Of a stretch of 64,000 nucleotides of DNA, positions 9,181-17,834 are shown in pieces. The DNA lies in the NCBI RefSeq assembly GCF_900104725.1, contig NZ_LT629758.1, positions 7,402,001-7,466,000 of the forward strand. The letters are read 5' to 3'. The notes under the pieces are model-generated. The model had not been told where the DNA came from and searched no databases. It worked only from the letters and a program-made list of their open reading frames with translations. The stretch is from Actinoplanes derwentensis (GTDB lineage: Bacteria > Actinomycetota > Actinomycetes > Mycobacteriales > Micromonosporaceae). The position numbers and the translations under genes were made by a program. Numbering within the stretch: position 1 is the first letter of the stretch; every line of letters begins with the position of its first letter.

Positions 9181-10841
9181 ACGTGGCACAGAAGGTTCGT
9201 AACGACCAGATCGACACCGACGACCTGACCCGCCGGCTGGAGGCGTTGTCCCGGTTCCTGCGGGTCGTCGATCCGTACCTGCCGGACGGCGAACTGGTCT
9301 CGGCGCACACCCTGGTGGAGCGGGCCAGCGGCCGGCTCACGCTGTCCCTGGACCACACTGTGGTGGCGCTCGCCGGCAGCACCGGCAGCGGCAAGTCGAG
9401 TTTGTTCAACGCGCTGGCCCGGTTCAAGCTCTCGCCGGTCGGGGTGCGCCGCCCCACCACCGGCAACGCGCACGCCGTGGTCTGGGGGCCGCTCGAACCC
9501 GCGAACCGCCTGCTCGACTGGGTCGGGGTGCTGCCCCGGCAGCGGTTCGTCCGGGAAAGCGCGCTGGACGGCGACGACGAGGCCTCGCTGCGCGGGCTGG
9601 TCCTGCTCGACCTGCCCGACTTCGACTCGATCGAGCGTGGCCACCAGCTCGAAGTGGACCGGCTGCTCGGCCTGGTCGACCAGATCGTCTGGGTGGTCGA
9701 CCCGCAGAAATACGGCGACCGGGTCCTGCACCAGGCCTACCTCTCCCAGTTCGCCACCCACTCCGGCGTCACGATCGTGGTGCTGAACCAGGCCGACCGG
9801 CTCAGCCCCGCCGACACCGAGCTGGTGGTCGCCGATCTGACCCGGCTCCTCGGCGAGGACGGGCTCGACGAGACTCCGGTGATCGCCTCGTCGGCGAAAC
9901 AGCCCGGCATGCTCAGTGAGCTGCGGTCCGCACTGGAGGACACGGTCGCCAACCGGCAGGCGGCCCTGCGCCGGCTGGCCGCCGACCTGGACGTGATCGG
10001 CGAAGAGCTGGGCGTGATGATCGGCCCGCCAGCCGCCGAGGACGAGGTGGACCGGACGACCGTCCGGCAGCTGTGCGACTCGCTGTCCGCGTCGGCCGGG
10101 GTGCCCGGGGTGGCGGACGCGACTGCCGGGGCGTACCGGCACCGGGCTTCGGCGGCCACCGGCTGGCCGCTGCTGCGCGGGCTGCGGAGACTGCGCCCGG
10201 ACCCGCTGCGCAAGCTGCACCTGGCCGAGCCGGTCAAGACCGACTCGGTCTCCACCGATGTCGTACCGCGCACCTCCGTGCCGGCCGCCGACGCCGCGCA
10301 GAAGTCGGCGGTGGGCCTCTCGGTCCGGGCGGTCGCGGCCCGCGCAGCGGCACCACTGCCGGAGGTCTGGGCGCCCGCGTTGAACAGCGCGGCCCGATCA
10401 CGGGCCGCCGATCTACCGGACGCGCTGGACCGGGCGGTCGCGCAGACCGACCTGGGCCTGGAGAAACCGCCGATGTGGTGGCGGGCCGTCGGGGTGCTGC
10501 AGTGGGTGCTGCTGGCGGCCGCCGGAGTGGGCCTCGGCTGGCTGATTCTCGGGTACGCGCTGGCCGCCCTCGGGCTGCCGGAGATCGACGGGGTGCAGGT
10601 GGGCTCGGTTCCACTGCCGACGCTGCTCCTGCTCGCCGGACTCGCCGGCGGGCTGCTGTTGTGGCTGCTGCTGCGGCCGATCATCGAGGCCGGCGCGCGC
10701 CGGGCCCGGCGCCGGGCCGAGCAGCGCCTGCGATCGGCGATCACCGAGGTCGGGCGGGGGCACGTGGTCGCACCGGTGCGCGACGTTCTCAATGCGTACG
10801 CCCAGGCGAGGGAAGCGCTCGGAGTCGTGCGCTCGGAGTAG
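9177..10841 (+). CDS. Dynamin-like GTPase, second of a pair, with C-terminal membrane hairpin
   Basis: A 554-residue GTPase. The ATG overlaps the upstream stop (ATGA). The P-loop GSTGSGKSS is near residues 66-74, G3 LLDLPDFDSIERG near 142 and the guanine-specificity motif NQAD near 202. A helical middle follows, then two strong membrane helices at about 440-465 and 479-500 enclosing a short loop, and finally a basic amphipathic tail. It resembles YfjP-like actinobacterial GTPases. The overlap with the preceding GTPase suggests a hetero-oligomeric pair, with this partner as the membrane anchor (inference). Confidence 0.8.
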   Translation: MNVAQKVRNDQIDTDDLTRRLEALSRFLRVVDPYLPDGELVSAHTLVERASGRLTLSLDHTVVALAGSTGSGKSSLFNALARFKLSPVGVRRPTTGNAHAVVWGPLEPANRLLDWVGVLPRQRFVRESALDGDDEASLRGLVLLDLPDFDSIERGHQLEVDRLLGLVDQIVWVVDPQKYGDRVLHQAYLSQFATHSGVTIVVLNQADRLSPADTELVVADLTRLLGEDGLDETPVIASSAKQPGMLSELRSALEDTVANRQAALRRLAADLDVIGEELGVMIGPPAAEDEVDRTTVRQLCDSLSASAGVPGVADATAGAYRHRASAATGWPLLRGLRRLRPDPLRKLHLAEPVKTDSVSTDVVPRTSVPAADAAQKSAVGLSVRAVAARAAAPLPEVWAPALNSAARSRAADLPDALDRAVAQTDLGLEKPPMWWRAVGVLQWVLLAAAGVGLGWLILGYALAALGLPEIDGVQVGSVPLPTLLLLAGLAGGLLLWLLLRPIIEAGARRARRRAEQRLRSAITEVGRGHVVAPVRDVLNAYAQAREALGVVRSE

Positions 10842-10874
10842 TTCATGTGGCGGCCGCGGGCGTAGGCTCGCGGC

Positions 10875-12077
10875 ATGCCCGCACCCCGGACCGCGTACGA
10901 CGCCGTGCTGCACGCAGCCCGCGATGTCACGAAACTGGGCTGCGCGCTCGATGCCGAGATGCTCGGCACCGCGCTGCTCGGCAGTGTCTACTCGGTCGCC
11001 GAGGAGGATCGCGCCGAGGCCGTCCGTGACTTCGTGGGGCGTTTCCTGACCACAACCACCGATCCGGACAGCGCGGCCGCCGCCACCATCCGCGAGGTCT
11101 TCGCCACCCTGGTGCCCGACGCGGAGGGTGCGGCCCTGGTCGGCCACGACACGCAGGCACCGTCCTGGGTGACCCAGCTAGGCCGGGTCCGCCCCACCGG
11201 CTGCTGGGCGTACGGGGACATTTACGGCGACCAGACCTCCTACCTGGTCACCTTCGCCTACGACGACACCACCGCCGGCGGCCCGGAACACGCGGTCGTG
11301 GCCCTGGTCGATCACAACATCGGCATCACCAAGGACGTCTTCGTCGCCACTTCGGCCGGCACCCTGCTCACTCAGGTGCGGCAGATCTGCGCCTCCGACG
11401 AGCTGACCTGGTTCCGCAGTGAGGACCCGGGGCGGCTGCGCGACGAGGTCGGGCGGCACCTCCTGGTGACCGACGAGCTGGGTGATCTGCCGGCGGACGG
11501 TTCGCTGTCCACTGACCGGGCACTGGCCACCGCCCGGCTCGCCCTGCTGCCGGCGGTGACCACGCCGCCGCTCGCCGAGCCGGCTGGGCCCACCGGCGGT
11601 GACCTGCTGCGGGACTTCCTGACCTCACCGGAGGCGACCCGGTTCGAGCTGCCGACCGGCCCGGCGACGTCACCCGATGTCGCGTCGATGGACTTCTGCA
11701 TGAGTCTGGTGTTCGACCACGCGGCGAGCCTGCCCGGTGCCGACCCGTTGCGCTGGAGTCCCGCGGTGGCCGGACTGTTCCTGCTGGACTGGGTGCACCG
11801 GCGGGCGGTGCTCGACCTGGACGACGCGGCCATGATGCCCCGGGTGGCACGAGCCTGGTCGGCGTACACCTCCCGTCGCCGTGCCCTGCCCGCCGCCGCG
11901 GTCGAGGAGGTCGAGACGGCGATGGAGGAGCTGGTGCCGGAGTTCGCCCGCCTCTACACGACGGGTGAGCGCCGCAGCCCCGCCACGGCGGCGGTGGCCC
12001 AGCTGATCTCCGAGGGTGTCGACCCGAACGACAGCGCCGCCATCGACGCGTGGCTGGAAGCCAACCGCGAGGACTAG
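10875..12077 (+). CDS. Conserved actinobacterial hypothetical protein (400 aa)
   Basis: A soluble 400-residue protein that I cannot place in a named family. The N-terminal half is alpha/beta with a segment rich in Asp and Tyr (YGDQTSYLVTFAYDD, then VALVDHNIGITKD). The C-terminal half is mainly helical and Ala/Glu-rich. There is no signal peptide or membrane segment. It lies 33 bp after the second GTPase gene on the same strand, so it may belong to that operon. It is followed by a large imperfect hairpin. Confidence 0.65.
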   Translation: MPAPRTAYDAVLHAARDVTKLGCALDAEMLGTALLGSVYSVAEEDRAEAVRDFVGRFLTTTTDPDSAAAATIREVFATLVPDAEGAALVGHDTQAPSWVTQLGRVRPTGCWAYGDIYGDQTSYLVTFAYDDTTAGGPEHAVVALVDHNIGITKDVFVATSAGTLLTQVRQICASDELTWFRSEDPGRLRDEVGRHLLVTDELGDLPADGSLSTDRALATARLALLPAVTTPPLAEPAGPTGGDLLRDFLTSPEATRFELPTGPATSPDVASMDFCMSLVFDHAASLPGADPLRWSPAVAGLFLLDWVHRRAVLDLDDAAMMPRVARAWSAYTSRRRALPAAAVEEVETAMEELVPEFARLYTTGERRSPATAAVAQLISEGVDPNDSAAIDAWLEANRED

Positions 12078-12085
12078 CACGAGTT

Positions 12086-12128
12086 GCGTGGTGACTCGGG
12101 GTGCGAATCGAACCCCGACTCAGCACGC
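12086..12128. terminator. Large imperfect hairpin between convergent genes
   Basis: The arms 12086-12101 and 12113-12128 pair over 16 bp with two mismatches around an 11-nt loop. It lies 9 bp past the stop of the 400-aa gene and 19 bp past the stop of the convergent minus-strand gene, the expected position for a bidirectional terminator. There is no U-run. On the minus strand the loop reads GGGGTTCGATTC, like a tRNA T-arm, but no tRNA can be folded around it. Confidence 0.55.
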
Positions 12129-12147
12129 TGGAAAGGCACCGCGGGGA

Positions 12148-13509
12148 CTAGCGCCGGTTGGTGTGGTGGTCCTCGACCGGGTCGGCGTGGTGCCGGCCCA
12201 CCCGGGAACTGCGGTCGCGGGAGGACGTCTCGGGATAGTTGCTGTTCTCGGCTCGGTGCTGTCCGCGATAGGGGCGGTTGCCGAGCCGGTTCTCCTCGGT
12301 GTTCGAGTCGGCGAGCAGACGGCGGACCACGTTGAGGTCGCCGCCGGAGTAGTTCTGTTCGAGCACCCGGGACGAGCGGATGTTGTTCGGACGTTCGGTC
12401 ACGGCTGACCTCCGGCTGGATCGGGTCCGGTCGGTGGACCGGCGCTCGTGGGTTTTCTCGCAGGCGTGTCCGCGGGGACGGTCGGACGGCGTCGGCTCGG
12501 GTTCGCGGTAGTGATGCGGTTTTCCCCGTGGATCAAAACCGGGATCCGGTACGGGGTGATCGGAATCGGACCGGTCGTCATTGCGATCATCGGAACGCGG
12601 CTGCTCGTGATGATCGGGTTCGCCGGGTGACCGTGGCGGATCAGGAACGGACAGGACGGCACTTCGGCGGGCCGGTGCCACGCGCCGTTCCTCGGGGACG
12701 GCCGGCAGGTCCGGTACCTCGGAAAGGTGATCCGGGGTCTTCACCACGGCACGAGGCTGTTCGCGTCGCGGCCGGGCCGGCTCGACAACGGACGGCGGCG
12801 GCCCGGGCCCGTCAGCCGTCGAGGACCGGCCGGTCGTCGAGGAACGGCCGGTCGTCGAGGAACGGCCGGTCGAGGACGAGCCGCCGGTCGAAGACGAGCC
12901 GTCAGTCGAGGACGAACCGCCGGTCGACGAGGAACCGTCAGTTGAAGACGATCCATCGGCTGATGACCGGTCGCCGGTTGCGGAAGGCCCGGCGGGCGGG
13001 GACGAGTCCGGGGTCGATGGCGGGCCGGTCGGTGAACGGAACGGTGAGCCGTCCGGCCGGGTGCCCGGTGTCGAGGCGGGGTTGCTCCCGTCGTACCCAC
13101 CCGGCTGTTGATCTGGTAGCCCGGGGCCGGACGAACCGAGGGGCGCGCGGGAACCCGGTGGGGTCGCGGACATCGGCGGCGGCAACGGTGTCGGCAGCAC
13201 CGGCCTGGTGGAGGGCGGCGACACCGGCCCGGTGAAAGCAGACGAGGGCGGCGCCACCGGTCCGGTCGCGGGCGGCGGGAGGAACGGCACGTCCATCGCC
13301 CCGGTCCGGTCCTGCCCGGTGATCTCCCGCGACCCGGCGGTGATCACCGCGAGCGTCGGCAGGGAGGCGAGGCCGACCAGGAGCGCGACCATCAGCACGT
13401 ATCGCCGGGTCGGGCCGGAGAAGCCGAGGTCTTCGCGATACACCCCGTTCAGGCGCCTGCGCAGCACCTTGGGCGGCGGCGCGAAGTCGTCGTCGGGCAG
13501 CTGCGGCAC
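12148..13509 (-). CDS. Low-complexity single-pass membrane protein (453 aa)
   Basis: Not recognised. The N-terminal 35 residues are basic, a single helix lies at about 36-60 (VLMVALLVGLASLPTLAVIT), and some 390 residues of Pro/Ser/Thr/Arg-rich low-complexity sequence follow. Residues about 185-235 are a tandem six-residue repeat of the type SSSTDG/SSSTGG, encoded by an 18-bp DNA repeat. The C-terminal quarter is highly charged (Arg/Asp/His). It could be a disordered envelope-anchored protein. Third-position G/C bias persists throughout, supporting coding. It is divergent from the 2-oxoacid dehydrogenase operon, with a 400-bp gap. Confidence 0.6.
   Translation of the reverse strand: MPQLPDDDFAPPPKVLRRRLNGVYREDLGFSGPTRRYVLMVALLVGLASLPTLAVITAGSREITGQDRTGAMDVPFLPPPATGPVAPPSSAFTGPVSPPSTRPVLPTPLPPPMSATPPGSRAPLGSSGPGLPDQQPGGYDGSNPASTPGTRPDGSPFRSPTGPPSTPDSSPPAGPSATGDRSSADGSSSTDGSSSTGGSSSTDGSSSTGGSSSTGRSSTTGRSSTTGRSSTADGPGPPPSVVEPARPRREQPRAVVKTPDHLSEVPDLPAVPEERRVAPARRSAVLSVPDPPRSPGEPDHHEQPRSDDRNDDRSDSDHPVPDPGFDPRGKPHHYREPEPTPSDRPRGHACEKTHERRSTDRTRSSRRSAVTERPNNIRSSRVLEQNYSGGDLNVVRRLLADSNTEENRLGNRPYRGQHRAENSNYPETSSRDRSSRVGRHHADPVEDHHTNRR
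12826..12960. repeat. 18-bp tandem repeat inside the low-complexity membrane protein gene
   Basis: About seven imperfect 18-bp units of the form GTCGAGGA(C/A)GA(G/A)CC, encoding SSST(D/G)G hexapeptides on the minus strand. Units differ mainly at wobble positions. Length changes here would keep the frame. Confidence 0.6.
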
Positions 13510-13909
13510 GCGGGTGTCCCCCCAGTGACAAAGATCGACTTGGATCTGTTCCGGTCACTGGGAAGAAACGACCGATGGGTCGTCCGGGCGCGGTGTGGTG
13601 GGGCTATTCGTACCAAAGTGATGGCATGAATACCCTTAAAACGGACAAATACTCTTGACGATGCGTCAGCAGAAAATCTCTCTTTGCTATGTGATCACGC
13701 TCACTCTCTCTGTCAGGATGGGATCGACGGCATCGCCGCTGTCGCCTTTTGCCTACCAGCAAGGTCAAGCGGCCCGTCCCGGCACCGATAGTCACCGTGC
13801 CGGAGCTGCCGCGCAGTCGGCCCCACCCGGGCCGGGCGCGGTTTTCCGCAGGTCAGCCGCGCGACCGGGCAACACCCGACGCGGGCGCACGAGGAAACAG
13901 GAGACACGG
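13510..13909. other. 400-bp divergent regulatory region upstream of the 2-oxoacid dehydrogenase operon
   Basis: No gene was found. The left half is unusually A/T-rich for this genome (around 13600-13720), as expected for promoters. It contains a TTGACG hexamer at 13655-13660 and a CRP-like site at 13690-13705. A plus-strand frame is open through much of the region and runs into the E1-alpha gene, but its translation is Arg/Pro-rich and unlike E1. Confidence 0.5.
13690..13705. promoter_or_regulatory. CRP/GlxR-like cAMP-receptor site
   Basis: TGTGATCACGCTCACT fits the CRP-family consensus TGTGA-N6-TCACA at 9 of 10 fixed positions (last A replaced by T). It lies 205 bp before the E1-alpha ATG and 181 bp before the start of the divergent gene. 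GlxR/Crp proteins control pyruvate dehydrogenase genes in corynebacteria, so the site is plausible here. Confidence 0.6.
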
Positions 13910-15049
13910 ATGGCGAAAGGCGAGAGCGTTGCCGGGACCGACATACCGGCCGGCGGCTTCGTCCAACTGCTGACCCCCGACGGCGAGCGTGTCGACAGCG
14001 TGACCACCGCTGACGGGACGACGTACTCGGTCGACTTCACCGATGAGGAGTACCGCGAGCTCTACCGCGACCTGGTCACCATCCGCAGGCTCGACACCGA
14101 GGCGGTCGCTCTGCAACGGCAGGGTGAACTGGGCATCTGGGCCAGTCTGCTCGGTCAGGAGGCGGCTCAGGTCGGTTCCGGGCGGGCGCTGCGGCCCCAG
14201 GACATGGCGTTCCCCACCTACCGCGAGCACGGGGTCCTCTACTGCCGCGGGATCGACCCGATCATGCCGTTCGGGCTCTTCCGCGGCGTCGACCAGGGCG
14301 GCTGGGATCCCCAGGAGTTCCGGTTCAACCAGTACACGATCGTCATCGGCTCACAGACACTGCACGCGACCGGCTACGCCATGGGCGTCACGATGGACGG
14401 CAAGACCGGCTCCCTCGACGGCGAGGCCGTGATCGCCTACTTCGGGGACGGCGCGACCAGCCAGGGTGAGGTCAACGAGGCGTTCGTCTGGTCCGGCGTC
14501 TTCAACGCGCCGATCGTCTTCTTCTGCCAGAACAACCAGTACGCGATCTCCGAACCCCTCGAACGCCAGACCCGGGTCCCGCTCTACCAGCGGGCCGGCG
14601 GCTACGGCTTCCCCGGCATCCGGGTCGACGGCAACGACGTGCTGGCCAGCTACGCCGTCACCCGGCAGGCACTGGACAACGCGCGCACCGGTCAAGGGCC
14701 GACGTTGATCGAGGCCTACACGTACCGGATGGGTGCGCACACCAGCTCCGACGACCCGACCCGTTACCGCATCGCGAGCGAGGTCGAGTCGTGGAAGGCC
14801 AAGGACCCGATCAGCCGGCTCCGGGCGTTCCTCAGCAAACAGAAGATCGCCAAGAAGGACTTCTTCACCGAGGTCGACGACGAGGCCACCACCAAGGCCC
14901 TCGATCTGCGCGAACGGGTGCTGGCGATGCCGGACCCACAACCGGTGACGCTCTTCGACAACGTCTATCCGAACGGCTCGCCCGAACTCGACACCCAGCG
15001 CGCCGCGTTCACCGAGTACCAGGCCTCTTTCGAGGGGAGCGGGCACTGA
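13910..15049 (+). CDS. 2-Oxoacid dehydrogenase E1 component, alpha subunit
   Basis: A 379-residue thiamine-diphosphate enzyme subunit. The ATG of MAKGESVAG was chosen because CAGGAGAC precedes it at proper spacing. The TPP/Mg motif GDGATSQGEVNEA begins near residue 180 and ends with Asn near 212 (QNNQYAIS). The phosphorylation-loop-like segment GAHTSSDDPTRYR is present. With E1-beta it decarboxylates pyruvate or branched-chain 2-oxoacids and passes the acyl group to E2. The family does not separate pyruvate from branched-chain specificity by sequence alone; no E3 gene is adjacent. It is the first gene of a three-gene operon. Confidence 0.92.
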   Translation: MAKGESVAGTDIPAGGFVQLLTPDGERVDSVTTADGTTYSVDFTDEEYRELYRDLVTIRRLDTEAVALQRQGELGIWASLLGQEAAQVGSGRALRPQDMAFPTYREHGVLYCRGIDPIMPFGLFRGVDQGGWDPQEFRFNQYTIVIGSQTLHATGYAMGVTMDGKTGSLDGEAVIAYFGDGATSQGEVNEAFVWSGVFNAPIVFFCQNNQYAISEPLERQTRVPLYQRAGGYGFPGIRVDGNDVLASYAVTRQALDNARTGQGPTLIEAYTYRMGAHTSSDDPTRYRIASEVESWKAKDPISRLRAFLSKQKIAKKDFFTEVDDEATTKALDLRERVLAMPDPQPVTLFDNVYPNGSPELDTQRAAFTEYQASFEGSGH

Positions 15050-16020
15050 TGATCACTCTGGGTAAGGCAATCAACCACGGGCTCCGGCGCGCGTTGGAGG
15101 ACGACCCCAAGGTCGTGATCATGGGAGAGGACGTCGGCAAGCTCGGCGGCGTCTTCCGGATCACCGACGGCCTGCAGAAGGACTTCGGCGAGAACCGGGT
15201 CATCGACACGCCACTGGCCGAAGCCGGCATCGTCGGCACCGCGGTCGGGCTGGCGATCCGCGGGTACCGGCCGGTCTGCGAGATCCAGTTCGACGGGTTC
15301 GTCTTCCCGGCGTACAACCAGATCGTCGCCCAGGTCGCGAAGATGCATTACCGCTCCCAGGGCAAGGTGCGGCTGCCGATCGTCATCCGGATCCCCTTCG
15401 GCGGCGGCATCGGAGCGGTCGAGCACCACTCCGAGTCGCCCGAGGCCTACTTCGCGCACACGCCCGGTCTCAAGGTCGTGAGCTGCTCGAACCCGGCCGA
15501 CGCGTACTCGATGATCCAGCAGGCTATCGCCTCGGACGACCCGGTGATCTTCTTCGAGCCGAAACGCCGGTACTGGGAGAAGGGTGAGGTCGACCTCGAC
15601 CTTGCGCCGTCCTTCCCGCTGCACTCGGCCCGGATCGCCCGGCCCGGGTCGGCGGCGACGCTGCTCGCCTACGGCCCGATGGTCCGGGTCGCGCTCGACG
15701 CCGCCGCCGCGGCTGCCGAGGACGGCCGGGAACTGGAGGTCATCGACCTGCGCTCGCTCTCCCCGATCGACTATCCGGTGATCTTCGAGTCGGTCCGGCG
15801 GACCGGGCGCGCGGTCGTCGTGCACGAGGCCCCTGGCAACGTCGGCCTCGGTGCCGAGATCGCCGCCCGGATCAGCGAGGAGTGCTTCTACTCACTGGAG
15901 GCACCGGTGCTGCGGGTGACCGGCTACGACACCCCGTACCCGGCGGCCCGGGTGGAAGAGGAGTACCTCCCCGATCTGGACCGGGTCCTGGACGCCGTCG
16001 ACCGTTCGTTCGGCTGGTGA
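15049..16020 (+). CDS. 2-Oxoacid dehydrogenase E1 component, beta subunit
   Basis: A 323-residue E1-beta, normal length. The ATG shares its A with the E1-alpha stop (TGATG), so coupling is tight. Family stretches include MGEDVGKLGGVF, DTPLAEAGIVG and EIQFDGFVFPAYNQI, plus the transketolase C-terminal domain from about 200 (EVIDLRSLSPIDYP). It forms the alpha2beta2 E1 heterotetramer and contributes the glutamate of the TPP site. Confidence 0.93.
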   Translation: MITLGKAINHGLRRALEDDPKVVIMGEDVGKLGGVFRITDGLQKDFGENRVIDTPLAEAGIVGTAVGLAIRGYRPVCEIQFDGFVFPAYNQIVAQVAKMHYRSQGKVRLPIVIRIPFGGGIGAVEHHSESPEAYFAHTPGLKVVSCSNPADAYSMIQQAIASDDPVIFFEPKRRYWEKGEVDLDLAPSFPLHSARIARPGSAATLLAYGPMVRVALDAAAAAAEDGRELEVIDLRSLSPIDYPVIFESVRRTGRAVVVHEAPGNVGLGAEIAARISEECFYSLEAPVLRVTGYDTPYPAARVEEEYLPDLDRVLDAVDRSFGW

Positions 16021-16025
16021 CGGCG

Positions 16026-17426
16026 ATGTCCCGGATCAAGGAGTTCAACCTGCCCGACCTCGGTGAGGGGCTGACCGAGGGCGAGATCCTGGCCTGGCTC
16101 GTCAAAGTCGGCGACACCATCGAACTGAACCAGCCGATCGTCGAGGTGGAGACGGCCAAGGCCGCCGTCGAGATCCCGGCGAAATGGGGTGGCGTGGTCA
16201 CCCGGATCTTCCACGAGGCCGGGACGGTGTGCGAGGTCGGCAAGCCGATCATCGCCATCGACACCGACCCATCCTCGGCTACTCCTTCTACTCCCGCTGC
16301 CACTGCTTCTTCTTCCGCGCCTCCTTCTTCCGCGCCCGATCCGGATTCCGGCGGCGAGGTCGAGGCCGGGCTGATCGGTGGACCGGCGCCGGGCGGTCGC
16401 ACGGCGGTCCTCGTCGGTTACGGTCCGCGCACCACGAGCGCAAAACGACGACCCCGCGCTGGTACGGGTATCGCAAACGGTCCCGCCCCGGACGTCATCA
16501 CTCCGGTTTCCGCAGCCCCGGCTGTGGCTTCCGTCGTGCCGGCTGTTCGGGTGGGGCCGGTGCTGGCCAAGCCGCCGGTTCGCAAGCTCGCCCGGGACCT
16601 GGGTGTGGATCTCGCCACGGTTGACGGGACCGGGCCGATGGGGTCGGTGACGCGTGACGATCTGCAACGGGCGGCTGCTCCGGTCGTACCGGAAACCGCT
16701 CGGGAAGCCTTTGACCCGGAGTCTCGGGAACGGCGCATCCCGGTCAAAGGGGTGCGGAAGCTCACCGCGGCGAACATGGTGGCGTCGGCGTTCACCGCGC
16801 CGCACGTCACCGAGTTCCTGACCGTGGACGTGACCCGGTCGATGAAGGCTCTGGAGAAGCTGAAGGCGCGGCCCGAGTTCGCCGAGACCCGGGTCTCACC
16901 TTTACTACTGGTGGCGAAAGCGGTGCTGTTGGCGACCGCGCGGCACCCGATGGTCAACTCGACGTGGTCAGGTGGCACCGGCGAGATCGTGGTCAAGGAC
17001 TACGTGAACCTCGGTATCGCCGCCGCCACCGAGCGCGGATTGATCGTCCCGAACGTCAAGGACGCCGCCCGTCTCAGTCTGCGGGAACTCGCCGAAGCTC
17101 TGAACACTCTCGTCCGGGTCGCCAAGTCGGGGAAGACGCCACCGGCGGACATGACCGGCGGCACGCTCTCGATCACGAACGTGGGCGTGTTCGGCATCGA
17201 CTCCGGCACACCGATCCTGCCGCCGGGCGAGTCGGCGATTCTGGCGTTCGGCGCGATCCGCCCGATGCCCTGGGTGCACAAGAACCGGATCAAGTCTCGT
17301 CAGGTCACCACCCTGGGGCTCTCCTTCGACCATCGGATCATCGACGGCGAGTTGGGCTCCCGATTCCTGCGGGACATCGGCACGTTCCTGGAGGACCCGG
17401 AAGGAGCACTCCTCAGCTGGACCTAA
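16026..17426 (+). CDS. 2-Oxoacid dehydrogenase E2 component (dihydrolipoamide acyltransferase)
   Basis: A 466-residue E2 with a single lipoyl domain (residues 1-80; lipoyl lysine K45 in VETAKAAVE). A 90-residue Ala/Ser/Pro linker follows, then a peripheral-subunit-binding domain near 178-212 (VRKLARDLGVDL) and the catalytic domain from about 240. The catalytic DHRIIDG is at 435-441. It transfers the acyl group from lipoamide to CoA. An in-frame GTG at 16017, overlapping the E1-beta stop, is an alternative start adding three residues. Confidence 0.93.
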   Translation: MSRIKEFNLPDLGEGLTEGEILAWLVKVGDTIELNQPIVEVETAKAAVEIPAKWGGVVTRIFHEAGTVCEVGKPIIAIDTDPSSATPSTPAATASSSAPPSSAPDPDSGGEVEAGLIGGPAPGGRTAVLVGYGPRTTSAKRRPRAGTGIANGPAPDVITPVSAAPAVASVVPAVRVGPVLAKPPVRKLARDLGVDLATVDGTGPMGSVTRDDLQRAAAPVVPETAREAFDPESRERRIPVKGVRKLTAANMVASAFTAPHVTEFLTVDVTRSMKALEKLKARPEFAETRVSPLLLVAKAVLLATARHPMVNSTWSGGTGEIVVKDYVNLGIAAATERGLIVPNVKDAARLSLRELAEALNTLVRVAKSGKTPPADMTGGTLSITNVGVFGIDSGTPILPPGESAILAFGAIRPMPWVHKNRIKSRQVTTLGLSFDHRIIDGELGSRFLRDIGTFLEDPEGALLSWT

Positions 17427-17456
17427 GGTCTTTCGGTCACATCATCGAGAGACCTT
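17425..17456 (+). terminator. Terminator of the 2-oxoacid dehydrogenase operon
   Basis: AAGGTCTTTCG (17425-17435) pairs with CGAGAGACCTT (17446-17456) over 11 bp with one G-U pair and a 10-nt loop. It begins at the E2 stop codon. Confidence 0.6.
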
Positions 17457-17622
17457 CGATCCTTAGGTACATGACCCAGCTCACCCCCTAATTCGGTGGC
17501 CGCGTCCCGTTGGTCGATGCATAATGGAGTCAACAACGGGACGCGCGCCGAGGGAACCGCCACAAGCGGCCGGCGACGCTCGTCAAAGCGAAACCGGCTA
17601 CCGCCGGAGGAATGAGCACGTC

Positions 17623-17775
17623 ATGAGCACCGCCCGGACCATGATCGACCGCTTCCGTCAGCGTCGGATCATCAGCCGCGACAACCGCGCCATCAACCGC
17701 GCGCTCGCCGGCGCTCCGACTCAGGCGATGCGTGACGAGATCGCCGTCATCGCCCAGCGGCGCTGGATCTCCTGA
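17623..17775 (+). CDS. Small basic conserved protein (50 aa)
   Basis: A 50-residue protein starting MSTARTMIDRFRQ, with a GGAGGA site about 11 nt upstream. It is rich in Arg and Ala, with a helical pattern (IISRDNRAINRALAG, then MRDEIAVIAQRR). It is probably a small regulatory or nucleic-acid-associated protein, but no family was recognised. The frame stays open about 100 bp further upstream, but the longer version lacks a ribosome site. It is monocistronic, closed by a strong terminator 20 bp downstream. Confidence 0.65.
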   Translation: MSTARTMIDRFRQRRIISRDNRAINRALAGAPTQAMRDEIAVIAQRRWIS

Positions 17776-17795
17776 CCCGCGCCCGCTCTACCTCT

Positions 17796-17834
17796 CGAAA
17801 CGGCCCGCCCGGGTGACCTGGGCGGGCCGTTTCG
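17796..17834. terminator. Strong intrinsic terminator
   Basis: Perfect 15-bp stem: CGAAACGGCCCGCCC (17796-17810) and its complement at 17820-17834, with a 9-nt loop and a T-run inside the descending arm. It follows the 50-aa gene. Confidence 0.85.

Noticed and set aside
12081..12130. Possible tRNA gene or remnant on the minus strand
   Set aside because: Only a T-loop-like sequence is present; the stem is closed by an 11-nt loop and no acceptor, D or anticodon arms can be formed. Kept only as a hairpin.
13655..13909. E1-alpha start 85 codons further upstream
   Set aside because: The upstream part has no E1 character and covers the CRP-like site. The ATG at 13910 has a good ribosome site.
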